Shown in pieces: positions 1-6,469 of a DNA stretch of 10,004 bases. How positions within the stretch are numbered: the stretch's first letter is position 1; the number at the start of each line of letters is the position of its first letter. The notes beneath the pieces were generated by a model. That model saw nothing but the letters and a program-made list of their open reading frames with translations, made no database searches and was not told where the DNA came from. The DNA comes from DHVE2 group archaeon (GTDB lineage Archaea; Thermoplasmatota; Thermoplasmata; Thermoplasmatales; Aciduliprofundaceae): positions 1 to 10,004 of the forward strand of contig WAOY01000029.1 in assembly GCA_015520985.1 (NCBI GenBank), read 5' to 3'. A program made the position numbers and the translations under genes.

Positions 1-869
1 ATGGCGAGCATCACTATCCTCCAGCCGCCGGAGAATATGGCCATTCCCCGGTCTCCGCCTGCCATTATGACGATGGTATTGAGCACGATCATGGTGAGGG
101 ACATGGAAATCTGGGCCAGTGAAGAGGGCAATCCGACGGAGAGGATCTCCCTCATTATGCCCCAGTCCCTGCGGAAGTAGCGCAGGTTCAGCTGCACGTA
201 ACTGTCCCTCTTGAGCAGGAGCCAGTAAAGTATGATTATGGCGTTGACCCCGATGGATATCATCGTGGCTATGGCGGCACCCACCACGCCCAGGCGGAGG
301 GTGAATATGAAAATGGGATCCAGAATCATGTTCAGCACGGCGCTGGTGAGCATGAGGTACATCGCCCTCTTCGTATCTCCCTCTCCGCGCAGTATAGCGC
401 CTCCAAGATTTGAGAGGAATATCAGGGGAGAGCCGATGATTATGACCGATCCGTAGGAGTAAGCGAGGTCCACCACATCCGCCCCGGCCCCCATGGATGT
501 GAATATTGGGCGGAGGAATGGCAGGAGGGAAAAGCTGATCACCGAGCCGATAACCGTGCCCGCTATGAGCGTGTGCTCCGCCACGTTGCTCGCCCTCTTT
601 CTGTCCCTCGCACCTATAGCGCGGGATATCGCGGAACTCCCGCCCACTCCGATCCCCATGGCGATGGAGGAGAGGATCATCATGAAGGGCATGAATATAC
701 CGACGGCGGCCAGGGAATCTGCGCCGAGGCCGGAGACCCATATACCGTCAACGAAGTTGTAGAGCGTTTGAACAAAACCACCGATCATCATGGGTATGGC
801 CAGGCGGACTATCGCTCTGCGTGGATCTCCGAGCAGGATCTCGATGTTCCTCCTGATGTTCTCATTCAC
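1..869 (-). CDS. MATE-family multidrug/metabolite efflux transporter (3' end outside window)
   Basis: This is a polytopic inner-membrane antiporter of the MATE superfamily, which exports drugs or metabolites in exchange for Na+ or H+. About 289 codons are visible, and the frame stays open from a GTG at 867-869 to the left edge. The N-terminus (VNENIRRNIEILLGDPRRAI, followed by RLAIPMMIGGFVQTLYNFVD) carries the family's 'GDP...AI..LAIPM' and 'LYNFVDGIWV' signatures. Later segments SSAISRAIGARD, GGAILRGEGDTKRAM and LNMILDPIFIF also match MATE half-repeats, and GLPSSLAQISMSL begins the second half. A complete protein would be about 450 residues, so roughly the last third is missing. The start overlaps the last 8 nt of the PadR gene, with a G-run (878-883) 8 nt upstream as a ribosome site, so the two are one operon. 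An ATG at 863-865 lies in another frame and is not the start. The exported substrate cannot be read from the sequence. Confidence 0.93.
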   Translation of the reverse strand, partial: MNENIRRNIEILLGDPRRAIVRLAIPMMIGGFVQTLYNFVDGIWVSGLGADSLAAVGIFMPFMMILSSIAMGIGVGGSSAISRAIGARDRKRASNVAEHTLIAGTVIGSVISFSLLPFLRPIFTSMGAGADVVDLAYSYGSVIIIGSPLIFLSNLGGAILRGEGDTKRAMYLMLTSAVLNMILDPIFIFTLRLGVVGAAIATMISIGVNAIIILYWLLLKRDSYVQLNLRYFRRDWGIMREILSVGLPSSLAQISMSLTMIVLNTIVIMAGGDRGMAIFSGGWRIVMLA

Positions 870-1323
870 CGTGGATTCCCCCCGCGATCTTCCTTAGTTC
901 CCTCGCAGTTCTTCGCAGGACCTTCTCGAGGCGTTCTTTATCCCGTGGACCCAGTTTGTGCAGGTTCTTTATTATCTCGCCAATCTCCTCCATCATCTCG
1001 TGGCCGCCGAGCCTGTGGAACTCGCCGAGATTCGCCAGGATACTTTTGGCTCTCTGCACCTCGTCCCGGTGCTCCTCCAGGTATCGCCTTCCCTTATCCG
1101 TTATGCCGTAGATCTTCTTCTCCCTCTTTCCCTCGCTCACCACCTCTATGAGTTCGGAGCGTAGAAGATGCGAGAGAGTCGGGTATATGACGCCGGAGCT
1201 CGGCTTCTTTACACCGTACGTTTCCTCAATCTTCTCCGCTATCCCGTACCCGTGCAGGTTCTCCCGGGAGAGTATGTCCAGGATTATGAGTCGTATTCCC
1301 TTCCTGCGGTCGAAATCCATCAT
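862..1323 (-). CDS. PadR-family winged-helix transcriptional regulator
   Basis: A 153-residue DNA-binding protein of the PadR family, which usually represses a neighbouring efflux or stress gene until a small ligand binds. The winged-helix domain occupies about residues 8-85, with the family signatures HGYGI (24-28) and PSSGVIYPTLSHL (41-53, recognition helix) and the wing around EKKIYGITDKGRRYL. Residues 86-147 form a charged helix rich in Arg, Lys and Glu, as in the PadR C-terminal dimerisation helix. Two adjacent ATG codons open the frame (1321-1323 and 1318-1320). The first fits a GGTGAT Shine-Dalgarno (1328-1333) placed 4 nt upstream. It is followed with overlap by the MATE exporter, so the likely role is local, autoregulated control of efflux; that control is inferred from gene order and the repeats in the promoter, not shown directly. 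Confidence 0.93.
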   Translation of the reverse strand: MMDFDRRKGIRLIILDILSRENLHGYGIAEKIEETYGVKKPSSGVIYPTLSHLLRSELIEVVSEGKREKKIYGITDKGRRYLEEHRDEVQRAKSILANLGEFHRLGGHEMMEEIGEIIKNLHKLGPRDKERLEKVLRRTARELRKIAGGIHGE

Positions 1324-1341
1324 GCTATCACCTATCTCTCA

Positions 1342-1378
1342 ATATGTCATATGATATGTCTATCGATGTGTAGTCGAT
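1342..1378. promoter_or_regulatory. Candidate operator: repeat cluster in padR leader/start region
   Basis: Three small repeats lie between the padR TATA box and its start codon. ATATGTC occurs as a direct repeat at 1342-1348 and 1354-1360 (12-nt period). A perfect 8-bp palindrome TCATATGA sits between them at 1347-1354. An inverted repeat ATCGA/TCGAT with a 7-nt spacer spans 1362-1378, over the predicted transcription start. PadR proteins commonly bind short ATGT/ACAT-type repeats, so these are reasonable autoregulatory sites, but binding is inferred. Confidence 0.35.
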
Positions 1379-1388
1379 GCGACTTTGG

Positions 1389-1401
1389 TATTTAAGTTTT
1401 T
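1389..1401 (-). promoter_or_regulatory. Archaeal promoter (TATA and A-rich BRE) for padR-MATE operon
   Basis: Read on the minus strand, AAAAACTTAAATA provides an A-rich BRE followed by a TATA-like box (1396 down to 1389). Archaeal transcription normally begins about 25 nt downstream, which places the start near 1366 and gives a leader of about 40 nt containing the GGTGAT ribosome site. Confidence 0.55.
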
Positions 1402-1425
1402 CTCACGCCCGTCGCCGGAATGTGG

Positions 1426-1449
1426 CTGTTTAAACGAAACAGTTATATT
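1426..1449 (+). promoter_or_regulatory. Promoter (BRE and TATA) of coiled-coil/UPF0282/dtdA operon, overlapped by an inverted repeat
   Basis: CGAAAC (1435-1440) followed by TTATATT (1443-1449) is a good archaeal BRE/TATA pair. The expected start is near 1472, about 10 nt before the ATG at 1483, so the mRNA would have a very short leader. A 6-bp inverted repeat, CTGTTT (1426-1431) and AAACAG (1437-1442), covers the BRE and could be a regulator site. Confidence 0.6.
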
Positions 1450-1482
1450 CTCATTCCCTTATCCCCCTGGCAGTGATTGTCC

Positions 1483-2367
1483 ATGGCTGAGCTTTTGGAA
1501 GATCTGGAGAAGAGGTACGAGAAGCGGAAGAAGGACATGGAGCTCCACAGGATGCTCAGAGACAAGTACAACAAGGAAGCGAGAGAGTGGGCCAACAAGA
1601 GAGATGAGTTGAACGCTCAGGTTCGCGAACTTGTGGCGCAGGCGAAGGAGCACAAGGCCAAGAGGGATGAGCTGAATGCGAAGGTCAAGGAGCTCAAGGA
1701 GAAGCGCCGCGAGTGGAACGAGAAGGTCAAGGAACTCACGGAGAAACTCAGGGAGGAGAGAAGGAAGCTCATGCCCAGGAAGGACATGCCCAACATTGCA
1801 AAGCTGAAGAAGAAAGTTAGGGAACTTGAGTTCAAGCAGCAGACCACCGTGCTTCCGCCGGACAAGGAGAGGGAGCTCGTGGAGATCATAGATTCGCTCT
1901 ACAAGCAGATAGCGGAGTACGAGAAAATCATGGAGGAAGAGCTCAAGAAGAACGAGGAGCTCAACAGGATCAAGGAGGAACTGGATAAGGCGAGGGAGGA
2001 GGCGGAGAAATACCACAGAGAAGTTGAGCGCGTGGTGCACGAGGCGCAGGAGCACCACAACAAGATGGTGGAACTCTTCGAGAAGGCAGACGAGCTCAGG
2101 AAGCAGGCGGACGAGGCGCACCAGAACTACCTGGAGAACAAGAAGAAAGCGGACGAGGAGCACGAGAAGTTCGTGCAGGCCATGAAGGACGTCCGCGACT
2201 TCGAGAAGATAATCACCGGGCTGAAGCAGAAGATGGCCACCACCAAGAAGAAGAAGGAGAAGGTAGAAGTAAAGAAGAAGGCCGAGGAGATATACGAGAA
2301 GTTCAAGCGCGGCGAACCGCTGACCACCGAGGATCTCCTGATATTGCAGAAAGCAGGGTTGATATGA
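1483..2367 (+). CDS. Long coiled-coil protein, COG1340-like
   Basis: A 294-residue, highly charged and almost entirely helical protein. It resembles the archaeal coiled-coil proteins of COG1340, whose function is not established; some database entries call relatives phosphoserine phosphatase, but no HAD catalytic motif is present here. The first coiled coil spans about residues 4-97. A break containing Pro and Gly-poor polar sequence follows (98-127, with PRKDMP and LPP), then a second long coiled coil (128-250). A Lys-rich stretch (254-267) leads to a compact C-terminus, FKRGEPLTTEDLLILQKAGLI without its coil, which resembles the conserved tail of the family. There is no signal peptide or membrane segment, so it is probably cytoplasmic. 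ATG 1483 is preferred over the in-frame TTG at 1477 because the predicted transcript starts near 1472 and ATG is stronger. Its stop overlaps the next start (ATGA), so it is coupled to the UPF0282 gene. Confidence 0.85.
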   Translation: MAELLEDLEKRYEKRKKDMELHRMLRDKYNKEAREWANKRDELNAQVRELVAQAKEHKAKRDELNAKVKELKEKRREWNEKVKELTEKLREERRKLMPRKDMPNIAKLKKKVRELEFKQQTTVLPPDKERELVEIIDSLYKQIAEYEKIMEEELKKNEELNRIKEELDKAREEAEKYHREVERVVHEAQEHHNKMVELFEKADELRKQADEAHQNYLENKKKADEEHEKFVQAMKDVRDFEKIITGLKQKMATTKKKKEKVEVKKKAEEIYEKFKRGEPLTTEDLLILQKAGLI

Positions 2368-3185
2368 TTCTGCGCCCCATAGCGTCGGATTCCCTCGGGG
2401 TCCGATCCCTCTCCGTTTTTATTGATTCCCCCGTCAAGATTTTTATAGATCCTTCCGCCGCCCTGGGGCCCAGGCGGTACGGTTTGCCTCCGAAGCCCGC
2501 GGAGTTCGAGGCTCTGCGGGTTTTCAAGGAGGAGATCCGACGTCTGGCCGCGGAGGCGGATGTGTTTGTGATTTCTCATTACCACTACGACCATTACGAC
2601 CCCAACGAGGAATTTTATGCAGGTAAGAAAGTTTTCGCGAAGCACTGGAAGGAGAAGATAAACAGGAGCCAGAGGATTCGCGCCGAGGAGTTCCACAATA
2701 GATTCGCAAATAGGGCCGAGATCATCTACGCGGACGGGAAGAAATTTGACCTTGGTGGTGTGGAGATTAAATTCTCACCTCCATTTCCTCACGGAAACGA
2801 GAAAACGCGCCTCGGTTTCGTAATCATGACCACCGTGGACGACGGGAAGAATCGAATTTTGCACGCCTCCGACGTGGAGGGACCCATAGTGGAAGCGGCG
2901 GCACAGTACATAATCGACGAGAATCCCGACATCGTGATAGTGGACGGTCCCGCCACCTACTTCCTGGGATACCGCTTTTCCCAGGAGGACCTGGAAAGGA
3001 GCATAAGAAATCTCAGGAGGATAGCGGAAGCCGTTGATACGGTCATACTTGATCATCACCTCCTGAGGGACCTGAAGTACCGTGAAAGGCTCGTGGAGGT
3101 TTACGGGTACGACAACGTTGTAACCTTCGCCGAGTACAACGGGTCGGAGATCAGGATGCTGGAGGCGCACAGGAGGGAGCTGTGA
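2364..3185 (+). CDS. UPF0282-family metallo-beta-lactamase-fold hydrolase
   Basis: A 273-residue predicted metal-dependent hydrolase of the UPF0282/COG2248 family, a mainly archaeal branch of the metallo-beta-lactamase superfamily with no established substrate. The defining HxHxDH metal motif is seen at residues 72-77 (SHYHYDHYDP starts at 71). Further likely metal ligands are H143 (PPFPHGNE), H167 and D170 (LHASDVEG) and H231/H232 (VILDHHLL). No beta-CASP domain is inserted, so it is not an RNase J/CPSF-type nuclease. No signal peptide or membrane segment is present. The ATG at 2364 overlaps the preceding stop codon as ATGA, and the stop overlaps the start region of dtdA, so translation is probably coupled across all three genes. 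Family membership is confident; the reaction is unknown. Confidence 0.9.
   Translation: MILRPIASDSLGVRSLSVFIDSPVKIFIDPSAALGPRRYGLPPKPAEFEALRVFKEEIRRLAAEADVFVISHYHYDHYDPNEEFYAGKKVFAKHWKEKINRSQRIRAEEFHNRFANRAEIIYADGKKFDLGGVEIKFSPPFPHGNEKTRLGFVIMTTVDDGKNRILHASDVEGPIVEAAAQYIIDENPDIVIVDGPATYFLGYRFSQEDLERSIRNLRRIAEAVDTVILDHHLLRDLKYRERLVEVYGYDNVVTFAEYNGSEIRMLEAHRREL
3171..3178 (+). promoter_or_regulatory. Strong Shine-Dalgarno deciding the dtdA start
   Basis: AGGAGGGA lies inside the last codons of the UPF0282 gene, 6 nt before the ATG at 3185. It favours that ATG over the GTG at 3182 and indicates re-initiation within one transcript. Confidence 0.75.
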
Positions 3186-4009
3186 TGCCCGCTAAGAACC
3201 TCATACTAACATCCCAGGACGACCTGGCTTCGATGAACATACGGGAGAAAATCCTCTCCATGGAGGACTGGAGGAAGGTGGACGTGTTCCAGGGGTTTCC
3301 CGTTTACGAGAACGAGCGGTTCTACCTCGTGCACATAAAGGGCCCCAAGATCCACGCTGAGCATGTGGACGAGGAGATACGCAGGAGGCTGGGAATAGAT
3401 TTCGATACCATCATTGTGGCATCAAAGCACAGGAGTGCGTCCGGGATGAAGAGCCTCACAGTGCACCCCATAGGGAACTGGGGCATCGCCGAGGCAGGCG
3501 GGCAGGACAGGTGCGTTGTGCCTACCAATCCCTACCTGATGACCCAAGCACTTAGGATCCTCAAGAAGTACAAGTTCGGTGACTACAACGTGTCCTTCGA
3601 GGCCACGCACCACGGCCCATATCTCGAAACGAAGACCTTCTTCATCGAAATCGGCTCCACGGAGGAGGAGTGGCGCGATGACCGCGCCGGCGAGGTTATA
3701 GCGAAGACGATCCTGGAGGCGGAGGAGATGAGGTATCCCGCGCTCCTGGGCTTCGGAGGCGGGCATTACGTGCCCAGGATAACGGATATCGCGCTGAAGT
3801 ACAGGGTATCCGTGGGACACATGGTGCCGAGGTATGCAGTGGAGAAGATAGACGAAGATATAGTGAGAAGGGCATGTGAGAATAGCTTCTGCCAGGGTGC
3901 GTACATACACAAAAAGGGCTTGAAGGGCCCGGAGAGGAGCAAAGTTCGAGAGATCTTGGAAAGGGTGGGGATAAAGATATACGAAAGCAGGGAGCTGGAG
4001 GAGCTATGA
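3185..4009 (+). CDS. dtdA: D-aminoacyl-tRNA deacylase, archaeal DTD2 type
   Basis: A 274-residue enzyme that hydrolyses the ester bond of tRNAs wrongly charged with D-amino acids, keeping D-residues out of proteins. It belongs to the archaeal/plant DTD2 (GEK1, COG1650) family, which is zinc-dependent and unrelated in fold to bacterial DTD. Diagnostic blocks seen are VASKHRSASGMKSLTVHPIG (78-97), EATHHGPYLETKTFFIEIGS (139-158) and GFGGGHYVPRITD (189-201), along with a later GHMVPRYA. The length is normal for the family. The start is the ATG at 3185, because the strong AGGAGGGA site (3171-3178) lies 6 nt upstream of it; the GTG at 3182 would be only 3 nt away. The start shares one base with the UPF0282 stop (TGATG). 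Its 3' end overlaps the convergent TPR gene by 6 nt. Confidence 0.95.
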   Translation: MPAKNLILTSQDDLASMNIREKILSMEDWRKVDVFQGFPVYENERFYLVHIKGPKIHAEHVDEEIRRRLGIDFDTIIVASKHRSASGMKSLTVHPIGNWGIAEAGGQDRCVVPTNPYLMTQALRILKKYKFGDYNVSFEATHHGPYLETKTFFIEIGSTEEEWRDDRAGEVIAKTILEAEEMRYPALLGFGGGHYVPRITDIALKYRVSVGHMVPRYAVEKIDEDIVRRACENSFCQGAYIHKKGLKGPERSKVREILERVGIKIYESRELEEL

Positions 4010-5695
4010 GGTTATCTTCCTGAACCACTCCTCCTGGCGGTACTTCTCTAGGTATGGATCTTCCTTTGCCCTTTCCTTCAACTGGGGCGCGAATTTTAGA
4101 GCCATGGTGAGGAAGTTCTTCACGCCTATATCCACTCCCTGGATGCTCTTTATCCTCGCCTTGAGGTACATCGCCATTCCGTTCTTCACGTTCTTCTTCA
4201 TAACTTCGTTCAGTACCTTCTCCGCCTCGTCCATCCTTCCCAATTCTATCAGGATCTTCGCCTTCTCAATCAGGTTTTCTTCGGTGGCGCTCTTGGTGAG
4301 AATGGCATCTATGAACTTAAGGGCCAGTTCGTATCTCTTCTCATTTACCAGGTGATCGAATACGAATCTGAGTATGTTCTCGTTCTCCCCCAGAAGTTTC
4401 TCCACGGCATCGTCCGGCATGGTGCTGAGTAGCTTCGCAGCCTCTTCCCTCTTTCCGGTGCCGTAAAGCTGCAGGAATTCGTCTTCAGGGGGTATTTTCT
4501 CCTGCACTTCCTCTGGCACCTTGGGGGCCTCTTCAGGCGGTTTTTCCTCCACTTTTTTCTCCTCCGGAACTTCGGAGGGGATTTCCTGGGCCGGGGCTTC
4601 TTCCTTCTCTTCCCGGGCGCCTTCAGCGAGACCTTCCGCCGCGCTGACCACGGCAGGTGCTGCGGGCGCACTTGGTTCAGAAACGGGCTTTTCCTCTTCC
4701 TTTTTCTCCTCCTCTGCCGCTTCAGACCCCTCTATCATCATCGTTCCTTCCTCTTCAAAGTTCACCTCGGCTGCCTCTCCCAGGGAAATGTCCTCGAATA
4801 GCTCGCCCACTTCTATTTCCTCAACTTCCTCCTTTACCTCCTCTGGGGTTTCCGGGTGGACGAGCTCATCGTACAGCATCTTTATATCGGGGTCGTCGGG
4901 ATACATATCCTTGAGTTTCACAACTATTTCCCTTGCTTCATCTGTTTTCTCCTCGCGAAGGAGTATCCTCGCCTTGTTCATGAGGAGATCCTTGTTGCCC
5001 GGGTCCAGCTGGAGCCCCCTCTCCAGGTAGTTCATATCTCCTGTTATGGAAACTATCTTGTTGTACGCCTTTACGAGCTCATCCTTATTGCCCTTGCTCT
5101 CTAGGATTTTTATGTATCTTTCCAGAATATCTATGTTTTCAGGCTGTATTTTCAGCACCTTCTGCAGAGCCTCCTCGTTGTCCGGATCCACCTTGAGGGC
5201 TTTCTGGTATGAGGCGAGGGCCTTATCGAGTTGCCCCTGTATCCTGTACGCGTCTCCCAGCAAGAGGTGTACCTCTACATTTTTTGGCTCTATTTTTGAT
5301 GCCTCCCTCAGGCAAACAAGCGCGTAGGGTACCTGGGTATTCCTCTGCAAAAGGTCCTTTCCTATGTCCATCCAAGCGCGGAAGTTCTTGGGATTTATCG
5401 TCTTTGCCCTTTCGAGGATCTTTATCGCCGTGTCATACTCCTTCAATTTTATAAGCGCCTCACCGGCATCGGTGAGTATATCAGAAAGTTTATTTTTATC
5501 AGCATCGGGCAACTTGGAGATCTTGTCCAGGTCCTCAGTCACCCATCTCAGGAGCTTCCTCAGGTTGAGGATAGCCCTGTCCTCATCGCCCCTCTTCATG
5601 GCCTCTAAAGACTCCTCAACCAACTTTTCATAGTTCTTCAATATCCCCGACGATTTGCCACCTTTTTTCTTGCCAAAGAGAGGCACCACAATCAC
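4004..5695 (-). CDS. TPR-repeat protein with acidic Pro/Glu/Lys/Ala linker
   Basis: A 563-residue cytoplasmic protein built for protein-protein contacts; its partner is unknown. An N-terminal TPR array spans about residues 22-275. The clearest units are near 73-104, 105-139 and 140-173, ending in the typical 'P.N' turns (INPKN, IEPKN, VDPDN), with degenerate units near 186-270. Residues about 282-405 form a low-complexity, strongly acidic linker of Glu, Lys, Pro and Ala. A second helical-repeat domain follows (406-563), with a clear TPR-like unit around ILIELGRMDEAEKVLNEVMK (481-500). No signal peptide or membrane helix is visible. The open frame begins at a GTG (5693-5695); a GTG at 5684-5686, giving a PLFGKKKGGK start, is equally plausible because GGTGA (5693-5697) would then be its ribosome site. 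It lies 27 nt downstream of thyX on the same strand and converges on dtdA. Confidence 0.85.
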   Translation of the reverse strand: MIVVPLFGKKKGGKSSGILKNYEKLVEESLEAMKRGDEDRAILNLRKLLRWVTEDLDKISKLPDADKNKLSDILTDAGEALIKLKEYDTAIKILERAKTINPKNFRAWMDIGKDLLQRNTQVPYALVCLREASKIEPKNVEVHLLLGDAYRIQGQLDKALASYQKALKVDPDNEEALQKVLKIQPENIDILERYIKILESKGNKDELVKAYNKIVSITGDMNYLERGLQLDPGNKDLLMNKARILLREEKTDEAREIVVKLKDMYPDDPDIKMLYDELVHPETPEEVKEEVEEIEVGELFEDISLGEAAEVNFEEEGTMMIEGSEAAEEEKKEEEKPVSEPSAPAAPAVVSAAEGLAEGAREEKEEAPAQEIPSEVPEEKKVEEKPPEEAPKVPEEVQEKIPPEDEFLQLYGTGKREEAAKLLSTMPDDAVEKLLGENENILRFVFDHLVNEKRYELALKFIDAILTKSATEENLIEKAKILIELGRMDEAEKVLNEVMKKNVKNGMAMYLKARIKSIQGVDIGVKNFLTMALKFAPQLKERAKEDPYLEKYRQEEWFRKITS

Positions 5696-5722
5696 CCTTT
5701 TGATGTATAATATGCATTTCTC

Positions 5723-5729
5723 TTATAAA
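5723..5729 (-). promoter_or_regulatory. TATA box of the TPR gene within the thyX stop codon
   Basis: Read on the minus strand, TTTATAA (5729 to 5723) includes the TAA stop of thyX. A start about 25 nt downstream falls near 5700, just before the GTG start codons of the TPR gene, so that gene probably has its own promoter with almost no leader, perhaps in addition to read-through from thyX. Confidence 0.5.
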
Positions 5730-6403
5730 CTCTTCGCCCTATCTCTCTCATTCACGATAAATTCATTATAAAGGTCCTCGAATAAGAGTGGGGCCACTTC
5801 ATGGGCAAGTTCCAGCATCCTCTTGGCAAGGTTCCTTATCTCCCACTGGGCGCTTTTATCGCATCGCAGCTTTATGAAGTGCCTTAACTCCCTTGCGTTC
5901 ATGGTGATTACTATCTTCGTCTCAATCCCCTGAGGAAGTATGAAGCGTGCGTCTTCTTTTCTCACACCGCTTTCCACCATCCTCCTGTATAGATCAGATG
6001 CCCTTTCCAGGAGTTCCATGTATTCATCCCTGAATTCGCTGTCCATGATGCTCTCCGGTACGATGTACTTTGGATTTCTGAGCTTCACGTACCTCTGCGA
6101 TTGCTGTGTGTAACTCGCAAGGCGATGCCTCACCAGCTGGTGGGTGCATACCCTCGATATCCCCTCAACGCGAAATGTGAAGCATGCGTGCTCGAAAACG
6201 CTCTCATGTCCGAGTTTTCTCAGTAGTTCTATCAGGTGTCTCTTTCTCTCCTCGTTCAGGGTTCTGAATTCTGGCGCGTGTGAGATGGCACCACTCTCAG
6301 CCACGAGGCCATCCACGTCTCCGTCTCTGGGAAGGGAAAATGCCACCAGTTCAACCCTAAGGCATTCCGAGCCCTTGCAGACTTCCATGCAAGTGAATTC
6401 CAT
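5723..6403 (-). CDS. thyX: FAD-dependent thymidylate synthase
   Basis: A 226-residue flavoenzyme that methylates dUMP to dTMP using methylenetetrahydrofolate and NAD(P)H, replacing classical ThyA. The ThyX signature RHRx7S is present at R92-H93-R94 to S102 (RHRLASYTQQSQRY). The C-terminal substrate/flavin region is intact: ARFILPQGIETKIVITMNAR (152-171) and LRCDKSAQWEIRNLAKRM (179-196). HESVFEHACFTF (66-77) matches the conserved 'HxSxxEH' block that contacts FAD. The frame is open upstream to 6835, but that part lies wholly over the divergent phosphatase gene and has no ThyX homology. I chose the ATG at 6401-6403, about 14 nt from the predicted transcription start; the next ATG (6386-6388) would give 221 residues. 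The first 14 residues contain three Cys (C5, C9, C14), which is unusual. Confidence 0.94.
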   Translation of the reverse strand: MEFTCMEVCKGSECLRVELVAFSLPRDGDVDGLVAESGAISHAPEFRTLNEERKRHLIELLRKLGHESVFEHACFTFRVEGISRVCTHQLVRHRLASYTQQSQRYVKLRNPKYIVPESIMDSEFRDEYMELLERASDLYRRMVESGVRKEDARFILPQGIETKIVITMNARELRHFIKLRCDKSAQWEIRNLAKRMLELAHEVAPLLFEDLYNEFIVNERDRAKSL

Positions 6404-6437
6404 TAGCGATATAACCTTTTTCCAGAGTTCTGCGATT

Positions 6438-6464
6438 GGCTTATTAGCGAAGTTGTTATTTACC
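6438..6464. promoter_or_regulatory. Compact divergent promoter for thyX and the DUF89 gene
   Basis: The 66-nt gap holds TTATTA (6441-6446) inside GCT/AGC arms, so it reads as a TATA-like box on both strands (CTTATTAG and CTAATAAG). It is about 26 nt from the DUF89 ATG at 6470, which predicts a leaderless mRNA, and about 40 nt from the thyX ATG, which predicts a leader of about 14 nt. A second minus-strand candidate is GTAAATAAC near 6455-6463. Confidence 0.5.
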
Positions 6465-6469
6465 CACTT

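Noticed and set aside
573..1151. A 192-codon plus-strand frame
   Set aside because: It runs antisense to the MATE and PadR genes, both of which have clear family signatures; its composition is Pro/Arg/Ser-rich without a domain.
1459..2163. A 234-codon Leu-rich open frame on the minus strand
   Set aside because: It is the mirror of the Glu/Lys-rich coiled-coil gene: GAG and AAG codons read backwards give Leu. There is no promoter, ribosome site or membrane-protein pattern.
2229..2290. Lys-codon-rich tract (repeated AAG) that looked like a simple repeat
   Set aside because: It is coding sequence for the Lys-rich segment before the C-terminus of the coiled-coil protein; the copies are not exact enough to be a separate repeat element.
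1483..2367. Coiled-coil protein as a phosphoserine phosphatase
   Set aside because: Some relatives carry this name in databases, but no DxDx(T/V) or other HAD motif is present; the protein is coiled coil from end to end.
2364..3185. UPF0282 protein as an RNase J/Z-like nuclease
   Set aside because: It has the HxHxDH metal motif but no room for a beta-CASP domain and no tRNase Z exosite-like arm, so nuclease activity cannot be claimed.
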